This document shows positions 15,461 to 27,878 of a DNA stretch of 64,000 nt, piece by piece. Below the pieces are notes generated by a model. The model searched no databases, was not told the DNA's origin, and worked only from the letters and a program-made list of their open reading frames with translations. The position numbers and the translations under genes were made by a program. The stretch is from Asterochloris sp. CNOR1 (taxonomy: Eukaryota; Chlorophyta; Trebouxiophyceae; Trebouxiales; Trebouxiaceae), in the NCBI GenBank assembly GCA_963969365.1, contig OZ017751.1:1984001-2048000 (forward strand), written 5' to 3'. The stretch's first letter is position 1. Every line of letters starts with the position of its first letter.

Positions 15461-16043
15461 ATCAGGGGCGTTGTGCCAGCACCCAGGAATGAGGTCACCG
15501 AGCCGGAGCCAGACAGCCGTGTCACAAAGTGGTGCAAGTGCATCAGCATGCCCTCAGCTCTATTTGCTGTCAGCATGGTCTGCATCTGATTGCATTACAC
15601 CTCTTGAAGCAATGACGGTGTCCTGCACCCATGAAAATCATGGCATGATTCAAGCTGACATGTTCACGCAAGCCAACTAATGCACATAGTCACTGGAACC
15701 CCCAAGTGAGGGCCAGCCTGGGGTGTCTGGTGTTGCTACTGATGAAGAGGCCCCGTCAGGTGCTGTATCTTCATCTTTTGAGAGGGAAAGGGATGATCCA
15801 TACAGGACACAGGGATGATGTATGCCATCATGAGACTCTGGATGCCCGTTCCGGACCTGTTACCGGCAAGAGCTCTTGAGTCCTGTTAGGCACAGACTGG
15901 AATGGGGTGCTGAGCACCACCTGATGCAAACGGATTGCAGGCTGTCTTTGGCTCTATGAGCATGCTGATGCATGCTGGGCAAATCAGCTCGTTACGGTTT
16001 GTCAATTAAATCCATTCAGTATCCCCCAAGAATTCAGCCAGCA
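15461..16043. other. Upstream region of UTP4, no clear gene
   Basis: No convincing exon is seen. A short plus-strand frame near 15700-15810 (SEGQPGVSGVATDEEAPSGA, ending at a TGA) has coding-like composition but no partner exons. The last few hundred bases before 16044 presumably hold the UTP4 promoter. No TATA box or other element stands out. Confidence 0.4.
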
Positions 16044-19000
16044 ATGGTCAAGCGCAAAAGGCCAGCAGAGGCTGGGGAACAGGCAGCAGAGGAGGGTTGT
16101 CTTGCCCTCCACTGCGGCAAGTTCGTTCCCTGGCGGCCAACTGCAGTCCTGGCCTTGGCAGCCACAGGCGATGGCTCTGTGGTGGCACTTGCACGTGAGA
16201 GTGGCGACATTGAGATTTGGGATACAGAGATTTGGCACTGCATCAAGGCAAGCACCCTTAAGAGTGCTTGACTTGGCTGCTGCTGCCTCACAGAGAGCTT
16301 GTGTCCATCATTCTTGCACACCACCTGTCTGCGCTGCCCCGCGTGCTCACGAGATCATCCTGTTGGTGTCACAGAGAATTGCTGGCAAGAACGACTCAGC
16401 CATAAGGAGCCTCGCCTGGCTCAAAGACCCTGCAGATGGCAGCTGGCGCCTGATCTCAGCTGGCCTGGACGCTGTTCTGGAGGAATGGGATCTGCAGCAC
16501 CTGCGCAGCAGAAGCCACATTGACAGCTATGGAGGCGCTGTGTGGGACATGGCTGTGGAACCTGCCAGGGCTGGAGACGATGCAGGTCAGAGTTTGACAG
16601 CTGCACTCAGGTGCACTGCTAAGCAGCAAGGCATGCTGCATCGCAATGCATGGGGTTAGCAGTGATCACCTCCCTGAGTCAGAGTCTCAGCTCACAGGCG
16701 TGCCGTGTCAAATGTTGTCACTGCCACAGCAGTTGCTTCTTGGTGCACCTCTTGAATGCTGTGCTTGCGCCAGCACTCAGCTGTCTATCACCTGCCTCCA
16801 TGCCCACAGGAGACTTATCATTTGAGCACCGCTGATTGCCTCCCAGCAGTGTCTGCAGACACCCCACAGCACGTGGCCGTCGCCTGCGATGATGGCGCGT
16901 TGCGCCTCTTCACACTGGAGGCTGGAGCAGCAGGGCTGCAGTACCACAGGTCCCTGCCGCGCACAGAGGGGCGGGTGCTGGCTGTGGCATGGCACCCCAT
17001 GGCGCGGATGGTGGTCACGGGGACCTCTGTGGGCCACCTGCATGTGTGGGAGGTGGCCACATCTCGCGAGGTGCTGCGCATCACGGCAGGTGCAATCTCT
17101 CGCTGCTGGGCCAGCTGCTCAGCTGAGGGCTCACTGCTGAGGCCCCAGCCTGCATGCTGTCTTGCACTGCTTTGCATGCCAGCTGAACGCCTGCATGGGG
17201 TGGCAGCAGGGGTGGGTGAGCAGCTGCAGCGCAGGGCAGCAGGGGTCAGGCCGCAGCTGGCCTCCCCCGCAGCCCAGCTTGATATGTAATGTTGTTTGGG
17301 ACCTAGCACAGGTACCTCAGGGTCTTCCCCTATGGGCCATGTTCATGCCACAACCAGCAGTGGCAATCAAGCACACCAGAATGAGCTCAGTGGTCGCTGC
17401 TCTGCAGGCGACGGAACCGGCCGCGAGCGCAGCATATGGAGCGTGAGGGTGCTCCCAGACGGGACGCTGGTCTCTGGGGACAGCCTGGGCAACGTGCAGT
17501 TCTGGGACGCGCAGCACGGCACCCTGCTCCAGGGCTTTGCCCGCCACCGCGGCCCTGTGCTGGCCCTGGCAGCCCTCCCTGATGGCCACACCATCTTTGC
17601 CAGTGGCGTAGACAATCAGGTGGGTTCTCAAAACTTGTTGCGCCAGCTGCGTTGGGCAGCAGCAGATTCTGGCCCTGGCACCCTTTTCGACAGGCAGACT
17701 GATGTTGCCCATGGCATGGACAATCAGGTTGGTGCCTTGTCCAGACAATGATATGCTTCATATATCAGCTGCAGTGTGCAACAGCAGTCTCGCTGGCAGA
17801 TCACTGTCCAGCGACCTGGCATGCCTTGTGTGCATCAACCTGCAGACAGCAGATGAAATCATGCTAGGTCGTGGGAGTCCTGCTTGCCTGTCGGAGCGTA
17901 GAGGGGCGGAGCACCACCATCCGCTTCACCTTCATCAGTGCTGCCGTTGATCTGCACAGCATCCCTGCACTGACCCTCCTGCAGACATCAATGCTCTGCT
18001 TCTCATGGGAGCCCCCTGCCTGGTGCCTGCTGCAGATAGCAATGTTCCGCTTCATGGACAGCCCCTCCCCTGACCAGGCCAGCACGTGGGTGTACCTGGA
18101 CACTCGCCGCCCTCACACCCACGATGTGAGGGCCATGCTGGTGACCACGCCGCCGGGAGGCGGGCCTCTGCTGCTCACCGGCAGCACTGACACGCACCTC
18201 ATTGCCTGCGCTGCCAGCCGCTTTGGTAAGGTGAGCCCCAGCCCTGTCTGACCCCTGACGGGTGGCAAGGAGGCTGATGGCTGCCATTCAGGGCTGTACA
18301 TGAGCACCGCCTGCCGCTGAGGGTCACCCACTGCACCGCAATGACTTAAATGGTGGGGCTGCAGACTGTTTGAGCCTGGCCACCAGCAGTCTGCAGTGCA
18401 GACTTTAACGCATCTGGCGCCATCTGCATGTTTGCTTCAACACCTTCCGGAGCAGCAAATCCTACAAGACAGCAAGTGCTGAGGCTCTGAAGTTTGGCAC
18501 GGCAGACTTGTGCGTCATCCTGCAATGCTGATGGCCCCAGCGTGCTTCCCTGCAGGAGCCCTTTGTCCTCACCTGCAAGCTGCCCCAGCCGCCCCAGATC
18601 CACCTCAGCCAGCCTTCGCCCCACCGGGAGCGCCCCCTGCGCATGCTGTGCATGCAGCAGAGCCGCGTGGACCTCTGGCAGAGTGGCACCACGGGAGTGG
18701 ATGTGCAGCAGGTGTGCCTGGCAAGCACTGCAATCATGCAGGCATGCACTCGTTGACATGGCAGGTTTCACCTGGGGAGACTGGCCTCCGTGTCTCCCTA
18801 CTGGAGCGCCTTCTGCACGGGCAGCGTTGAGACAGCAGCAGGGACACAGGCACGTCCGTGACGTGCACCCAACAGCCCCCAGTCCCTTTGGGAAGCAAGA
18901 AGGCACTTGCTTTGCTCCTGTCTGTGCCAGACCAGCGTCTTCATGGCTGCTGGGCATGGCTCAAGTGGCAGTGCCTGATGAGACCGCCGTCTCAAGCACC

Positions 19001-21208
19001 TGGCTGTGCACAGCCCTTCACAGGCACCCAGCCTCTCCCCTCTGTGCAGGCCTTGACTTCAGGCATTCAGGAGCACGCCATGCTAGACCTCGAGGCCAGC
19101 CCGCAGCACCTGGCCCAGATAGACAAGGCGGGTAACAGCCACATCGCGGCGGCTGCCCTGTCCCCGGACGGGCTCCTGGCGGCCTTCTCTGATGCCGAGC
19201 GCCTGCGCGTGTACGCGCTGCACACCCCTGCAACCCCTGGAGCAGGGCAGCAGACAGGTTCAAGCCAGCGCAGCACCCAGGCGGCCAGCACAGACGCTCC
19301 AAATCCTGCCTGCAAGAAGCAGGGAAAGGCAGGTCGCGACAAGCCTGCGGCCTCTGAAGCCCCTGCGGCGAGCAGCGGCAGCAGCAGTGGTGGGGCTGTG
19401 TCTGTGCCAGCGGGCCGGCTGCTGCACAGCGAGGGGCAGGCCGGCCTGCAGCTGCACCTGCAGGCCGTGCCTGAGGGCCTGCCAGCCCTGGTCGGGCTGG
19501 CCTTCCGACCCGCCTCGGCTGAGCTGCTCGGGCTGACAGCTGTCGGGGAGCTGCTTGTGGTCGACCTGGCTTCTGTTGAGGTGCGCAGCTCTTTGACAGA
19601 TTGATTTGAGTCGAATAGCCTGCTTGTGCGAGGCTGTGAAGCTCCCACTGTGAGTCTTTTCTTTGAGGCTTGACAGTATGCTGCTGCTTGCTGGCTGCAC
19701 AGGTGCAGCACACACAAACAGTGAGGAGTACAACTGCATGGCATCCCCGCTGAGCTTCCACCCCTGGCTTGCTGCAGGTCGTTGCTCACTTTGGAAACAT
19801 GCAGCAGCAGCCGCCGCTCTTGGCAGGCGCCAAAGGACGTCCAGATAAGCCCAGGCTTGCAGCGGAGCAGCTCCAGCCAGCTGCGCAGCTGCTCACCGTG
19901 TCCCCAGACGGCAGATGGGCAGCTGCGGCGGGCGCACGCCACGCTCATGTGTTTGACCTGGCCTCCCGGCAGTACCATGGGCGCCTGCCAGCTCTGAAGG
20001 TGCGCTGCCTGCACGGGCTTTTCAACTCTCTCTGCTCTGCCTTGTCTTGTCTTGTCTGGTCTTGCCTGCCAGCTTGGCAGACATCTGCTGGTCCATTGTT
20101 GTTATATGCAAATCCATCAGTGTCGAGGGGCTTTGACCTGATTTGAGCAAGCACCTGATGGCCCTGACCCAATGACAGCAAGCACTTGATGTCACGGTGC
20201 CCAGGCAATGATGCAGCAGGCAGGGGCCACAGCTGGGCTGACAGGCCCTGCCCTGCAGGTGCTAGCTGCAGTGGCCAGCTGGCTGCAATGCCAAATGCTT
20301 CAAGGTGCTGTGCCGCTTGATGCAGACCTGGGACCTTGCACCCTGCCACTTGTACTGTAGCCGCTCAAAGAAAAATTGCCTCCTGCAGGCGCCTGCCCCC
20401 ATCACTGCCATCACATTCCTGTCAGACAGCCAGCGCTTGGCAGTGGCCACTGCCATTAACCAGATAGGCGTGTTTGATGTGCCTGCTCGACAGGCGACTG
20501 CCTGGACGAAGAATCACTCTGCGGCTCTTCCCCTCCGGTTGCTGCAGATGCCAGGGCTCATCACGCACCTGTCAGCCAACCCCAACCCCAGGGTCAGTCC
20601 ACAGGCTTCTGTAGAACTGCACTGGTTCTCATCAGCACATGTTTGGACGCCACCAGGATGCACACACAGCACTGCTGCATGTGCCAACAGCAGGCACACT
20701 GCTGAGATTTCCTGCAGACGCTGACCATTGGGCTTGGTGCCTTTGCAGGTCTCAGCCCTGCTGGCAGCCACCCCAAGCTGCATATGTCACATCAACCTAG
20801 ACAAGCCGGTGCCGCCAGCTGAGCAGGACCTGGCCCCGCAGACGCCAGCTCTGGCTGGCCGTAAAGGGCGCCGGCAGCACAAGCAGAAGCGGCATCAGTT
20901 GCAAGACAGCAAGCCTGGGCAGAACTTTAGGGTCTGGCAGATGTCGGAGCCCTGCCTGGCACTGGCCTACACAGCCCCTTCGGCGGCTCTCATGGTACAT
21001 GCTGAGCCTGCAGGCTCTGTCATTGCATTGCAGCGTTAGGTCTGTCGTTTTAGGCTCTGTATCACAGCCTCGTGCTCAGCTTGATGCCAACCTGATGTAC
21101 ACTGAAGCACTAATCTGAGCGCCATGTGCTGTGCAGGTGGAGCATGCCTGGTCAGAAGTCCTCAACTCCCTCCCAGCACCTCTTTACAGGCATCGTTATG
21201 GCACCTAG
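16044..21208 (+). CDS. UTP4: UTP4/cirhin, U3 snoRNP (SSU processome) WD40 protein
   Basis: Nucleolar WD40 protein of the t-UTP/UtpA subcomplex, needed for 18S pre-rRNA processing. It starts MVKRKRPAEAGEQ, then blade one reads VLALAATGDGSVVALARESG and DIEIWDTEIWHCIK. Exons follow with SAIRSLAWLK and LISAGLDAVLEEWDL (16375-16586), HVAVACDDGALRLFTLEAG with VVTGTSVGHLHVWEVATSRE (about 16858-17091), ERSIWSVRVLPDGTLVSGDS with GNVQFWD (17411-17620), and DVRAMLVTTPPGGGPLLLTG (about 18033-18230). After these come 18557-18712, 19050-19580, 19780-19999, 20391-20592 and 20749-20995. The last exon gives LPAPLYRHRYGT-stop (21137-21208), closely matching the conserved end of animal and yeast UTP4. The 19050-19580 exon carries a low-complexity Lys/Ala/Ser insert. 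The first intron starts with GC. Two introns contain copies of neighbouring splice junctions. Confidence 0.92.
16248..16374 (+). other. GC-AG intron in UTP4
   Basis: The first UTP4 exon ends ATCAAG and continues GCAAGC. No GT donor is available in the preceding 40 bases, and read-through stops soon (ASTLKSA-stop). Joining to the acceptor ACAG at 16371-16374 continues in phase into RIAGKNDSAIRSLAW, which fits the family alignment. This is the second GC-AG intron visible in the window. Confidence 0.7.
17606..18060 (+). repeat. Duplicated donor and acceptor junctions in one UTP4 intron
   Basis: The exon tail GGCGTAGACAATCAG with donor GTGGGT (near 17607-17627) recurs as GGCATGGACAATCAG plus GTTGGT about 100 bp downstream (near 17712-17732). 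At the other end of the intron, the acceptor and exon head GCAGATAGCAATGTTCCGCT (near 18032) are preceded by GCAGACATCAATGCTCTGCT about 50 bp upstream (near 17982). Both edges of the same intron therefore carry an internal copy. Confidence 0.7.
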
Positions 21209-21484
21209 GCATTAGCCTCCACCCCTCACAGCTTGTCTATTTCCTTGGCATGATTTCATTCACCTGCAACCCAGGTATTCACCACAACTGCATTGTTGGC
21301 TCTTCATGTTGAGAGCAGGCTGGGCCCTCCTTCATTATGCGCGATACTTCCATGAAGCCAAACGGAGTCATGTGTTGCAAAAGCTATCTCAGTCAGACCC
21401 AATGCAGGGCTCAAGCGTTCAGATGTGTACAGAAGAAGCCACATGGACAGGAAAGCACATCAAATTTGGTTGTAATAATGCCAG
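21209..21484. other. Convergent gap between UTP4 and TTL-like gene
   Basis: No gene or repeat is seen here. The stretch should contain the UTP4 3' UTR and terminator. If the TTL-like gene ends earlier than modelled (near 21790), the gap would be about 580 bp. Confidence 0.5.
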
Positions 21485-24400
21485 TCAGCACCAAGAGGCA
21501 TCCTGCTTGCATTTTGCATCCACCCAGCGCGTGAGCAGCGCGGAATGAAACTTCATGTTGGGATTGTCCTGCACAACAAAGGCCTCGAGTTGGGCAGACA
21601 TGGCATGCAATGCCATGTTGTTTGCTGTGAGGCTTATCACAGACAGCAATTGCCACAACAAGCTGTGCCACACAAAATCTTTTAGCGGCTAGCATAGAAA
21701 GGGCAGCCAATTGTGGAACGGAGCTTCATTCTTGATGATGTTTAATCCTCAGACAGTTCTGTTGTCAAAGAGACGAGCAGGCAGCATAGCCCTCAATGGC
21801 CCAAGCACCCTGTGCTGTACAGTTCCTCTGCAGCAACCTCAGCCAGAGACGGCAGCACGACAGTGACAGACACAGGAAGCAGAGCTCACCGTAACCTCAA
21901 GCTCCTCTTGTTGCACGGCCGTGGCCGGCCACAACCGCCTGAAGCCGTGGCGGTTGCGGTGCTCTGAGATGAGCTTGAGAATCTCAGTGCGCTCATCCAC
22001 GGTTTGACAGGAGATGCAGTTGCCCACTGTGTCCTGAAGGGCCAGGCCAGACGGATGGGCTTTGCTCACCAGGGCTACGATAAGGTGCAAGCAAGCAAGG
22101 CCTTGCTGAGCAGGCCCAGGGCTGGACCGAGCAGGCCCAGGGCTGGACCAAGCAGGCCAGCATTGCTGGACAGGCAGACATGCCTGTGCATGTTGTGGGG
22201 CCCTCGGGCACCCTTAAAGACCAAGCAATTGCACGCCTGCTGCCCCAACAATGTACTGATGTCATACAGTGGTATGCAACTGGTCGCACGTGTGCAGAGG
22301 GCAAAGCCATTTTGAAGCTACTTAAGCGCATGGCAGGCCATCTGGGAGTGGGCAGGTGCCTCACCATGTTGTCCACGCACAGCGTCTGGTTCTTGCTGAC
22401 TTCCTGGCAGGCCTGATCGCACTGCACTGTGGCCTCATCTCGGTTGCCAATGATGAGCCGGTCGTCTTCATTGTAGATTGGGTAATTGTAACCGCCTGCA
22501 CAAGGCCAGGTCTTGCTATTTGAGCACGCGTTTGAAGGGAGTACGCACAGTATAGATAGCGCAAGGCTGACCTTGCCTGCACAGGGGCAGCACCTGCCTT
22601 GCAGCTTGACGCTGACGAATGCCCTTTGTAGCTGCTGTCCAGAAGCATGCAGCTGGCAAGCTGAGGCATGGCACAGGTAATGAATCAAGAAGGCACCAAG
22701 TGTGCCCCTGGGTGCCCTGCCCTCAAACAGCATTAGGGCAATGACAGGTAGAGCAACTCGTGCCTGCGTCCGAGTGTTCAGCAGCTGCACAGGGACCGTT
22801 GGGCCCTGGCGATCACCTGGCAGCAAGCCTTGCAGTGCCACATGGCTGTGGGTGATGCGGCGGAACATGGTTGCCAGCCCTGGGTGGGCAGAACTGCACA
22901 AGTTGGGGCTCAAGTTGGCCTGCACGGTGTCCAGGGGGGGCAGAGCTCAGGTCTGAACGAATTTGGTGAGATGCTATTTACATGTCGCCTGCGTGAGGCT
23001 CCCGCCCCTCATGTTGAGGGCGCTGCCTGACCATGAGGGATGCCTCCCTCTGCTAGAATGCAGATCAGCGCTGATGATGGTGCTTTCCCCACCGTCAGCA
23101 CTGTGCAGCCTGCCAGAGCCGTCCTCAACTGCTGTTCTGTGGCCTGGCACCAGCTTTCGGGAACAGCAGGGGCGGGTCCAGTCAACTGTATGACAGCACG
23201 CCACCTCCTAGCACCACATCCTCTGCCAACTGCTCAGATCCATCAGGCAGGGCGGCGCATCCTGCGGCACTTAAGCAACAGAGACCCGTCAGGTGTGGCC
23301 ATCACATCGAGCCGGGCACAGGGCAGCCCTGCTGGCAGCCACAGGGCCCCCAAGGCAGAGCACCCTGCCCTGCTCCAGCATGAAGACAGAACAGGTAACC
23401 ACCCGGGCAGCTGGGCCACAAGCTTTGCGCACCTCCATGAGGTAGGGTGATCCGTCCTTGTGCAGCATGAAGTCAAAGCGGTACATGGAGAAGAAGGAGG
23501 AAGATTTGTGGGGGTATTTCTCCTGGATGACCCGCATCTTGGGCCCATTTTGGAGGAGCACCTCCAGGATGCTCTTTCTTATCAAGCGCCAGCTCTCGTC
23601 AAAGTTGTGGCCTGCAGGAACAGTGAGAAGGGTTGCCTGAAACACTCCTGGCAGAGAGCTAGCTGCCTACATCCAGCTCTCTGTGAGGCTGTGGCCTTCA
23701 GGAACATGTAGAATGCTGGACTGAGATTGGCCTGCCCCAGAGCAGCTGACTGCGGGGCCTTGTTCACTGCATCAGCTGTCGTTGTCATTGGGGCCTACAG
23801 GCTGGGGAAATACTGAGAACCGGAGCTCGTGCTAGTCCAGCAGCACAAGATGGTCTTCTTGCTTTGATGCCGGTGATTCAAATCTTTGGTCTGCAGTCAG
23901 AGGTATCTGGAGTGAACCACTTTCCGCTTCTGATGACACTGTGGCAGAGGAGCCATCACACTGCAGCTGTGGCAGGCCCCTGCATGCTCCAACAGCATTC
24001 CCTGTGCCAGATGCAGGGCAGGCCATAAGTGCCAAGCTGGGGGACATGAGTGCTTTGATGAGGCCGCAAGGGCGATGTAGGAGATCCCCACCTGATGCTG
24101 GACTTGCAGGAGGAGCCAGGTGTGGCGCAGCTGAGGCAGGAAGGGAGTGCATGCAGAGGGCAGGAAGTCACATGCTGCGCCATGTCACATGCTGCGACAT
24201 GTAGTGCGCCATATGTCGCACCCTGCTCCTCTAGGTAGGTCTTCAGCATCAGCAGGGTGTTGGGCGTCTGCGCAATGTAGGGGTGCAGCTCGGTGACCTC
24301 CCAGGGGGGCTGGTAGTTGGCAGCAATGACATACGAGTCCAGGGACTGCAGTGGCAGGACAGATGTGGGACTACAGCAGAGCAGGCGAGGTGGGGCTGCA

Positions 24401-27332
24401 GCCGGAGCAGCCAAGGATGCAACCACAGGTAGGAGATACAGCAACAATACATTCCTATCTGGGAGCAAGCTGAACGCTGTGGCACCCATCAGGGCTTTCA
24501 AGCTCCAAATCAGCTCCGATTCATGCCAGAAGCATGGCAGTGCCAGCCCAGCGAAGCTGATCTTCAGCTCAGCAGATCAGCAATGCAAGCAGATGAAGGC
24601 AGCAGCAGGGGCGCCTGTACCCAGTCAGCCGCGCTGACCAGCCCAAGGGGCACCCCCATACGCAAGGGCCACTCACAGCATTGCTCAAGTCCTGCTGATA
24701 GGGCTCACGGCACAGGCGCAGCACAATGTTGTCATACACGTAAGCGCGCAAGGGGCTGACGGAGGGGATGGACACATAAACTCCAAAGTCCCAGGCACGC
24801 CTGCAGCAGAAGTGACTTGTCAGGCAGTTAGGGCCAGCTGAGGTGCAAATTCGGGCTAGCAGGAGGGGCTCCAGCACACAGATCCCGCTATGAGCAGCTG
24901 CAAGGAAGCAGGGCTGTGAGTCCAGGACATGCCTCCAGGCTTACTGATTGGTTACTTGGGACTAAGGTAGCAGTGGCAGCAGGCTCCAAGCAGCAGCTTA
25001 CCCAGCAATGGGGAGCGGCCTGATCAGCTCTTGTACAAGGAGGTTGGTGGTGGTGTTGTGAGCCTCGCCGTTGTGTGCATCAATCACCTGCATCGAGGGG
25101 AGGAGCACCTTGTAATGGGCCGGAATGTACGCAGTGCCCCTTGACAGAGCCTTGGACTTGACTTGCCTTGACGCCCTTGTGGCCCTCAGACTTCTGGATC
25201 CACTCAGTGTTGGGGTTGTCAGCCAGGAACCTGCAGGTGCATGTGCGCAGCATCATCCTGAGCTGGCAGCTGCTTGCACGTGCATACCAGAGCAGGTGAA
25301 GGCAGCAGAGCGCAGGGCAGGCTTTCAGGCCATGCGGATGGGCAGGCCCTGCACTGATGTTTGGAGACAGCCCATCACCCGGCAGCACCAGAAAGGTGCT
25401 GCAGGCGTGCTGCTGGCACAGGAAGTCTGCTGCTGTCACAGCCAGTCAGGCTATTGGCAGGCACGGAATCAGAACAGGCTGCAGCAGTGCAGGCACAGCG
25501 CATGCAGCTGAAGTCTCAGGCCCTCACTGTTGCCACTGCTCCAGCATGGAAGGCAGCTGGAAGGTCCTGGGCAGGAATGAGAAGTCTTTAGTGAACTGGG
25601 ACAGCGTCCACTTGCTGGTGAACCAGCCTGAACCAGGCAGCTGGTTGACCTGCAGTCACCCTGCGATTGTCATGGATTGCCGCAGTCTGCAACGACACCT
25701 CTGCAGCGACTTCTGGTGGCAGATGACCCGCATGCTCTGCAGTCGACGTGTGGCAGATGCCACTGAAGTCTTCAGCACTGCCGCAGCCTGTCACCTGCGG
25801 GTAGTGATGCCTGCACCCAACCCAACCGGCAGTGTAGACCAGCAGAGCTGCCATGGAGCCCACTGCAACCTGAATAGGTGGCGGCCACAAAGAGCCGTTC
25901 ACAAGGCTTGGCCTGCTCGTGAGACGGGTCCAGACCTTCTGGGTGGCTGTCATGTTGGGGAAGATGTGCTTGAACGCTTCGCGCTCAAAAGGGTCCTGGA
26001 AGCTCCACATGAGATCCCATGGAAGCCTGCATGGCGGCCAAGTGCAGCTTGCAGCTCCTCAATGATGGAGCCGTGGCTTGAGGTCCTGAAACAGAGAAAC
26101 CTGTGCAATATAGAGATGCGTGGAGCCTCACAGCCGCAGCTCGGCACCACAGCTGTGCACAGCAGCTGAGGCTGTACAGCAAGACGGCAGGCTGGAGCAG
26201 TGAGCTTTGGCTGCAGAGCCCCACAGCCGCAGCTCGGCACCACAGCTGTGCACAGCAGCTGAGGCTGTACAGCAAGACGGCATGCTCCTCCAGCTGGAGC
26301 AGTGCTTTGGTGATGGGCAGCAATGATGTTGCCCACACATAAACGCTCGATGTTGCCCACGCATAAAAAGACAGCCCCCCCTGGAGGCACAGCATGCTGA
26401 AGCACTTGCCACTGATGTGCATACAGACCATGCTTTGGCAAAGACAGGAGGCTGCCAATGGTAACAGGAGGCAGCCGCCGCTCACGTGCTGTCGTTTACG
26501 TAAACCCAGCCTCCTCGCTCCAGTGCATCTAGGATGTGGTCCATGGCGTACATGAGCTCCTGCAGGGATGCTGACAGTGTGCTGGCAGTGCTCAGTGCAA
26601 ATGTGATCTTCACCTGTGAGACCACCTTTCTGAATGGCATGCTGCTGCTGCAGCACTTGCTGCTGAAGGTGTGCTGGCATGGAAGCTGCCCACCCCTGGC
26701 AGGCCTCTGCCTTACTTCAGCTTCAAGGCTGACTTTCTGACCAGTCAAGGCAGCGGCTTGCCAGCCACAGACGCATCACCACCATGGACAGATCCAACAG
26801 GCAGCAGCCTCAGCATGCCCTGTTCAAAGGCTCAACAGCAGCAGCGGTCTGCTCACCTTCTTGACAGGCATGTACACCAACGGCCGCCTCTCCTCTTTCA
26901 CTGTGCTGACGTGCAGACCCCTCGTGCGATTGATGATGGACTCCTCCAACGTGCCGTTGGTGTACACCGGCAGCCCTGATTTGCCCAAGGGAGGCATTGG
27001 TCGCCTTGTCTCAGGCCATGGCCCTGTGAGGTGCTCAAGTTTTGACCTGATCTGCAGGGCGTGGAGGTTGGCTTCAAGTGAGTTATCGACCCTTGGGCGC
27101 AACTTTTGCAGGTTGAGCTGACTCTGAGGCCATAACTGTCTGCAACAGCCTGTATGCAACATCTGGCTCTCTGCTGCAGTGCGTTTGAGGGTAGCACATT
27201 TGCATACCCAGAAAGCTTTGCATACTCTCAACACAGGAGGCTTACCACCGGATGCCATGTTGTGGCTGCCAGCAGTGCCACCACACCCAGAATGACCATG
27301 CCTGCTGGGTTGCCTGTCATGGTGCTTGGCAT
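21485..27332 (-). CDS. TTL-domain protein with N-terminal signal peptide or membrane anchor
   Basis: A tubulin-tyrosine-ligase-fold (ATP-grasp) protein whose first exon encodes a hydrophobic N terminus (MVILGVVALLAATTWHPV, after ATGs at 27332 or 27320), suggesting a secretory or membrane-anchored product. Leftward exons give PPLGKSGLPVYTNGTLEESI with INRTRGLHVSTVKEERRPL (27120-26857), ELMYAMDHILDALERGGWVY (26560-26486), DPFEREAFKHIFPNMTATQK (26012-25900), and KWTLSQFTKDFSFLPRTFQL (near 25620-25560). Further exons are NPNTEWIQKSEGHKGVKA (25236-25168), SPLRAYVYDNIVLRLC (24800-24675), SLDSYVIAANYQPPWEVTEL (24340-24210), and FFSMYRFDFMLHKDGSPYLM (23613-23434). The last of these splices to ANLSPNLCSS (near 22923), the ATP-grasp signature. 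Next comes YPIYNEDDRLIIGNRDEATV (22500-22366), with spaced Cys residues suiting an oxidising compartment. The C-terminal exon ending FHSALLTRWVDAKCKQDASW (stop at 21485) is probable but not proven. The substrate is unknown. Confidence 0.75.
22108..22170. repeat. 21-bp tandem repeat
   Basis: Two near-identical 21-bp units (GAGCAGGCCCAGGGCTGGAC and one base) at 22108-22128 and 22129-22149 are followed by a diverged third unit to 22170. They lie in an intron of the minus-strand TTL-like gene. Confidence 0.8.
23588..23706 (-). repeat. Duplicated acceptor and exon head in the TTL-like gene
   Basis: The minus-strand exon that begins GHNFDESWRLIRKS sits on the + strand as CCAGCTCTCGTCAAAGTTGT followed by GGCCTGCAGGAACA (near 23591-23624). 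About 83 bp further into the intron, CCAGCTCTCTGTGAGGCTGT followed by GGCCTTCAGGAACA (near 23674-23707) repeats both the exon head and the acceptor, with the AG core changed. Confidence 0.7.
26123..26308. repeat. 93-bp tandem duplication in intron
   Basis: A unit beginning GAGCCTCACAGCCGCAGCTC (26123-26215) is repeated at 26216-26308 with very few differences over its first 75 bases, including the GCACCACAGCTGTGCACAGC core. It lies in an intron of the TTL-like gene. High identity suggests a recent event. Confidence 0.85.
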
Positions 27333-27878
27333 GCACAAGCCTCCCTTGGGTCCGTGCCAATAAGAAGACGATCAGATCAAGGGTGCCTCAAGTAAACAGG
27401 TCACCGAGGCAGTGCCCCTGTGCCAAACTGCCTCCTCGTCAAAGTTTTGCGATTCTATGCCCCAGAACTGAACTGATCTTGCTGGAATGAGAGTCCTGAC
27501 CTCTCATAACAGAGCAGACATTGCAGAGCATGAATGTGTGCAGGCATGTGCCAAATTGGTCAAAGCATAGGTCAAGTCCGCTGCTCATGATCATTGATTG
27601 TTTATGTGTTGAGCCTGGGGGCAAGCTCGATAAAAATTTCAGGTTCACCTCACACTTTCGCCATTGGCACAGGCCCTGACATTGCTGTCAGAAACCCATG
27701 GAGGTGCACAGCAGCTATTTCAAGGTCCCAGGCAGTGGGGCACCGACACTCAATGTTTGCCAAGCCACCTGGCAAACTGAGACATCAAGTTGCCCCCTGC
27801 TGTGTCTGAGCTGACTGTAGCAGGACAGCCAGCTCAGGCTGTTCCCAGCCCACACTACTGCAGCGCGGGGCAACACCC
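27333..27878. promoter_or_regulatory. Shared upstream region of divergent TTL-like and ATG18 genes
   Basis: About 546 bp separate the two divergent start codons and hold no exon-like frame. A weak AT-rich GATAAAAATTT element lies near 27628. No other motif is recognised. The role as a bidirectional promoter is inferred from layout only. Confidence 0.4.

Noticed and set aside
22108-22170. Protein-coding Gly/Arg/Pro repeat on the plus strand (PSRPRAG units)
   Set aside because: The 21-bp repeat is in an intron of the minus-strand gene and the plus-strand frame has no splice context.
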